Origin: Echinometra lucunter
Taxonomy: Eukaryota; Echinodermata; Echinoidea; Camarodonta; Echinometridae
DNA: 64,000 nt
Assembly: GCA_029962745.1 (NCBI GenBank)
Contig: CM057151.1
Location: forward strand, 38,133,114 to 38,197,113
Reading direction: 5' to 3'
Shown: positions 60,566 to 64,000 of the stretch, piece by piece
Position numbering within the stretch: position 1 is the first letter of the stretch
How the letters are laid out: each line of letters opens with the position of its first letter
Program-made: the position numbers and the translations under genes
Notes under the pieces: generated by a model
Seen by the model: the letters and a program-made list of their open reading frames with translations, nothing else
The model's database searches: none
What the model was told of the DNA's origin: nothing

Positions 60566-60899
60566 AGGGGTTCCACAAACATTTTTTCATTTCGTTTAGT
60601 TCCACAATAACAGCAAAGATAAATCATTTTGCAAAAGCAATGTGAGCATAAAATAAATTAACGATTGAAAATATTGAAATAGTTTACATAGGTTCAGTAC
60701 ACAGATATATGTATAATTCGAATTTTTAAAAGTTCAGTATTAACTTAAATGCTAGCTGTATTGTGGGGGAAACCTTGGAAAGCAGAGCTTGTAATTCAGG
60801 TTCCCCAAAATAATATTACACTATAATTAATTAATGAAAAGGGCATAAAAAGATACAAACTAGACGGGACAATACAAGACTACACTAAACGGGACAAGT

Positions 60900-61245
60900 A
60901 CATCAAAACAACACAAGCACAAACATGGGACAATGAACAGCCTCCTGCAGGAAAATCATAGTGTAACATTATAGCTATTTATCTGTGTAGTCTTAAGCTT
61001 ATGTTTGAATGAAAACAAGCTTGGTGTCAGTTTTAAAGATTCATCTAGAGAATTCCAAAAATGGGGACCAGTATAAACAATAGTCTTCTGTTTGTAAAAA
61101 GTTCTGAGCTTCGGAAGATGGAAAGATGACGATAATCTGGTGGGTAGCTGTGCAATTTCTTGTTTCTTAAAAACAGTAAACTTAAAGAAGTTGGCAGCTC
61201 TCCTTGGTCTAACTGAAACATAAAGCAGCCCAGGCGAAGATAGTA
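60900..61245 (-). pseudogene. LINE ORF2 C-terminal fragment
   Basis: The minus strand reads RRAANFFKFTVFKKQEIAQL, then FYKQKTIVYTGPHFWNSLDE and LKLTPSLFSFKHKLK. This is the usual C-terminal block of CR1/L2-like reverse transcriptases (GP-x-FWNSLP). No upstream part is attached. Confidence 0.7.
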
Positions 61246-63326
61246 GTGAATTGAATTGAAGGTTTTATTATCATTTCATCGCAGCCAGTGGCTGAATTGA
61301 GAAAGATTTACAAAGTAAAAACATAATATATAAACATTAACAGTGAAACATTGAAAGTAAACAAATATTTTTGAAAGAAATGTCCAATAAGCAATTAATA
61401 TTCTAGTAAAATTTAGAGACATGATAAGCCAATGCGTATAAACTTTACTTGAAGTTGAAATTGTTGGTATAAAGAAAAGTGTTTTAAGAAATGAATTGCA
61501 ACAATTTGAGTATCGTGTAGAAAGTTATGGAAAATTGCAAAAAAAAAAAAAAAAAAAAAAAGGTTTCACGGAGTGCATAATTGAGTAGCATTGTATCCTC
61601 GAAAAATTCTAGTAATTTAACATAATTAGATGAATTCAAACAAATATGAAAATAATGCATCAACAATTTAAAAACTTTAAAAACTGAAATGTACATCCAA
61701 ATATATGAAAGAAGTTTATATTAAGAAAAATAAGTATAAATCCTGTATTTTTAAAACTTTACTGGAGAAGAACAACTGATCTGAGTGAGCTAATCTGTTT
61801 TTATGACAAATGATTCTCATTATTCTTTTTTGTGTAAGTAGTAGTCTATTCAATTAATTTCTAGAGGAACTGCCACAAGCTAATATCCCATAATTTAAGT
61901 AAGGAAGAATAAGAGTATTATACAAATTTAATAAAACGTTTGGAGGCAAAAAAGTTTTTAGTTTGTTTATGACACCAACTTTTCCAGATAATAGTTTGGA
62001 TAAATACGTAATATGCCGCTTCCATGAAAATTTGTTATCTATATATAGACCAAGAAATTTCGTTGAATCAACAATATCGATTAAAGTATTATTAAGAAAA
62101 ATGTTCCTGGGTAGAGCTGTAATTTAATTACTAAAAAGCATGCACTGGGTCTTTGCAACATTTAAAGAAAGTTTGTTACAACAGATCCATTCATGAATAC
62201 ATCTGAGTTCAGTATTTACTATGTTTACAAGAGTATCAGGATTTTTATGTGAAAAGAAAACACTGGTGTCATCCGCATACAATATGAAAGACAAGGCCTT
62301 TGATGAATCCTGAAAATCGTTGATATATAAAATGAATAATAAATTAAATAAATGAAATAATCTGAATTAGAATTGTTTATGGAGACAAACTGTTTCCTTC
62401 CAGTAAGATAACTTCTGTACCACTACAAGGCCTTCCCCCTAATTCCATAATGTGATAGTTTAGACAATAAGATTTCATGGTCAGTGGTGTCAAAGGCCTT
62501 GGAGAGGTCCAGAAAGATACCAAGAGTGTAAAGGTGGTCGTCAACAGCAGTCGCTATATGATTAATGAAATATAAGATCGCATGTGTTGTTGAGTGCTTT
62601 TGCCTAAAGCCAAATTGTGATTCTGATACTGTATAAGCTAATATTTTGGCGTACAGATATTTTTAGCGATTTGACTCAAGTTTGACATATTGGCGAGTCA
62701 TTATTTTCACGTTTTGAAAGATATTTCTATACAAGTATATAGGCATTTTACTAAGTGGAAATTTTGGGGAGGACATCATCGCGAAATTAGCGAAAATTAA
62801 ACCACCGCAAAAATTTCAGCTTATACAGTAATAGATCGAAACTCCTTACAAATTTTATTGTATGATTGTATATAATTTTTTCTAAGACTTTGGAAATAGA
62901 AGACAAGTGAGATATAGGTCTAATTACTTATATCGGACGGATCTCCCTTTTTGTAAATAGGAACTACATGTACCTTTGCAATTTTCATTTGGTCAGGAAC
63001 AATACCATTAACTAAAGATAAATTCATGACGTGTTCTAAAGGAATAACAATTTCGTTAATGATATCTTTTAACAAGTTCATTACTTATTTTATCATAGCC
63101 TGGACTTTCTTTACTTTTAAGTTCTTTTACTATCTTTATGATTTCATTAACATCAGTTGGAATAAAGAATAGTGAATGTGGGTTTTGGTTCTTTAGAAAG
63201 CGTTCAAAGGTTTTATCTATGTGTGGTATTTCGGGAAGTGAATTGCAAAAGAATGCAGTGTCAGTGCTATGATCTGAACCTATACCAATTACCAGTTGAT
63301 CTACAGTCCTGTATTGTATCCACAAC
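61246..63326 (-). pseudogene. Degenerate LINE with reverse transcriptase motifs
   Basis: Reading 5' to 3' on the minus strand: ELKSKESPGYDKISNELVK, then IAKVHVVPIYKKGDPSDI, ILYINDFQD, FILYADDTSVFF (catalytic Y-A-D-D), KFLGLYIDNKFSWKRH. Frames are broken and the VPQGS block is deleted near 62340. A (CAATT)n-like tail lies at 61248-61260, and a 24-bp poly-A run interrupts it at 61539. CR1/L2-like type. Confidence 0.85.
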
Positions 63327-63560
63327 CAGGGGCGGCGGTACGGGGGGGGCAGGGGGGCAAATGATTTTTCAAGTGATAAAAAAAAAGAAAAAAGAGAAGA
63401 AAAAGAAGAGAAAAGAGAAGGAAGAAGAAAGAAGGGGGTGGGAAAAGAGAGACCCGGGGCTTGCAACTGTATAATACCACTATTTGTTCATTTAAAACAT
63501 CAATAAATTCACCTATGGATCAACTTGCCCCCCTGTCAAAATACCCTTGCTCCGCCCCTG
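63327..63560. mobile_element. Non-autonomous hAT element, 234 bp, with 8-bp TSD
   Basis: Termini CAGGGGCGG and its inverse CCGCCCCTG, with weaker similarity inward (CAGGGGGGCAA both sides). The exact 8-bp duplication TCCACAAC stands at 63319-63326 and 63561-63568. CAGGG termini plus 8-bp TSD define hAT. Its centre is a long purine tract. It is inserted in the LINE fragment. Confidence 0.92.
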
Positions 63561-63568
63561 TCCACAAC

Positions 63569-64000
63569 ACCACCGCAACAGGATATAGTACATGGGATTG
63601 CGGGGGTGGGGTACTAAGGCTCGGGAGGGGTAAGGGGGGGGGGAACATTGCATTACATGTATGTCTGAGAACAATTGTCTAGACTTCACTTTTTCTATTA
63701 TGTTCTGCTTATTTATGAGTGCTGATCCACCAAAATATGTGGTTGACTCCTATGACAAGGAAGAGAGTCAGACCTATTCGTGGAATTTTATAGCTAGCCC
63801 GACTTTCACATTCATGTTTGCCACATGAATGAGAGAAAGTATGTGAGGTCATTGTCAGATCAAACACACATTATTGCCTATGTAATCAATCTGGATTCCT
63901 GTCACTCAGACATAATGAAGGTTGTGTCACAACAGCCTACAGGTAGGCCTTTTATGAAAATTCTTCATGAGGGTATGATATCAATCACCCTGTAATTTTT
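63569..64000. other. Right edge of the window, no gene seen
   Basis: G-rich runs near 63600-63650, then plain AT-rich sequence. The LINE may extend a few tens of bases past 63568. Confidence 0.5.

Overview
The window is animal genomic DNA, most likely from a sea urchin (Echinoidea). It has small exons with GT-AG introns, many short inverted-repeat and LINE/SINE repeats, simple-sequence tracts, and one gene built from SURF (sea urchin fibrillar) modules. No prokaryotic or organellar gene is visible.

Region 1 to about 30.7 kb, minus strand: the 5' half of one fibrillar procollagen alpha-chain gene. I could place 28 coding exons. In transcript order they are a signal-peptide exon (30513-30609) behind a TATA/CCAAT promoter, an 11.1-kb intron, a von Willebrand factor C exon (19146-19367), 14 exons carrying 16 SURF modules (5619-17532), a 14-nt microexon (5183-5196), a minor triple helix with the N-propeptidase site and N-telopeptide (3670-4800), and the first 171 residues of the major Gly-X-Y helix in 45/54/99/153-nt exons (67-3238). 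The gene runs off the left edge; the rest of the helix and the C-propeptide are outside the window. Exons 1 to 16 join in phase 1, exons from the minor helix on are phase 0, and the microexon converts one phase to the other. The SURF modules alternate between two subtypes (A-B seven times, then A-A). Two exons each carry a fused A-B pair.

Seven consecutive SURF exons (6.5-11.4 kb) surround a 500-N gap and, apart from the intron phases, carry single-base deficits and stops. The gap flanks repeat the same 33-34 bases, so the gap is an assembly artefact. Restoring missing bases returns nearly every module to the usual 136-145 residues, so I read these breaks as consensus errors, not pseudogenes.

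Region 30.7-64 kb, upstream of the collagen promoter: no convincing host gene. It holds degenerate LINE reverse transcriptase fragments (plus strand about 38.1-39.5 kb; minus strand about 60.9-63.6 kb), a tRNA-derived SINE split by a 940-bp TIR element that carries a short signal-peptide-like ORF, two inverted copies of a 0.7-0.8-kb TIR element, several foldback elements including a group ending in TTTAAAGG, mariner-like and hAT-like non-autonomous elements, a roughly 0.5-kb tandem repeat with expanded poly-C and (TC)n, and a large ATT microsatellite.

The window looks like one structural extracellular-matrix gene with a repeat-rich upstream flank. The features most worth following are the A/B SURF architecture with fused-pair exons, the microexon phase adaptor, and the nested TIR element with its small ORF.
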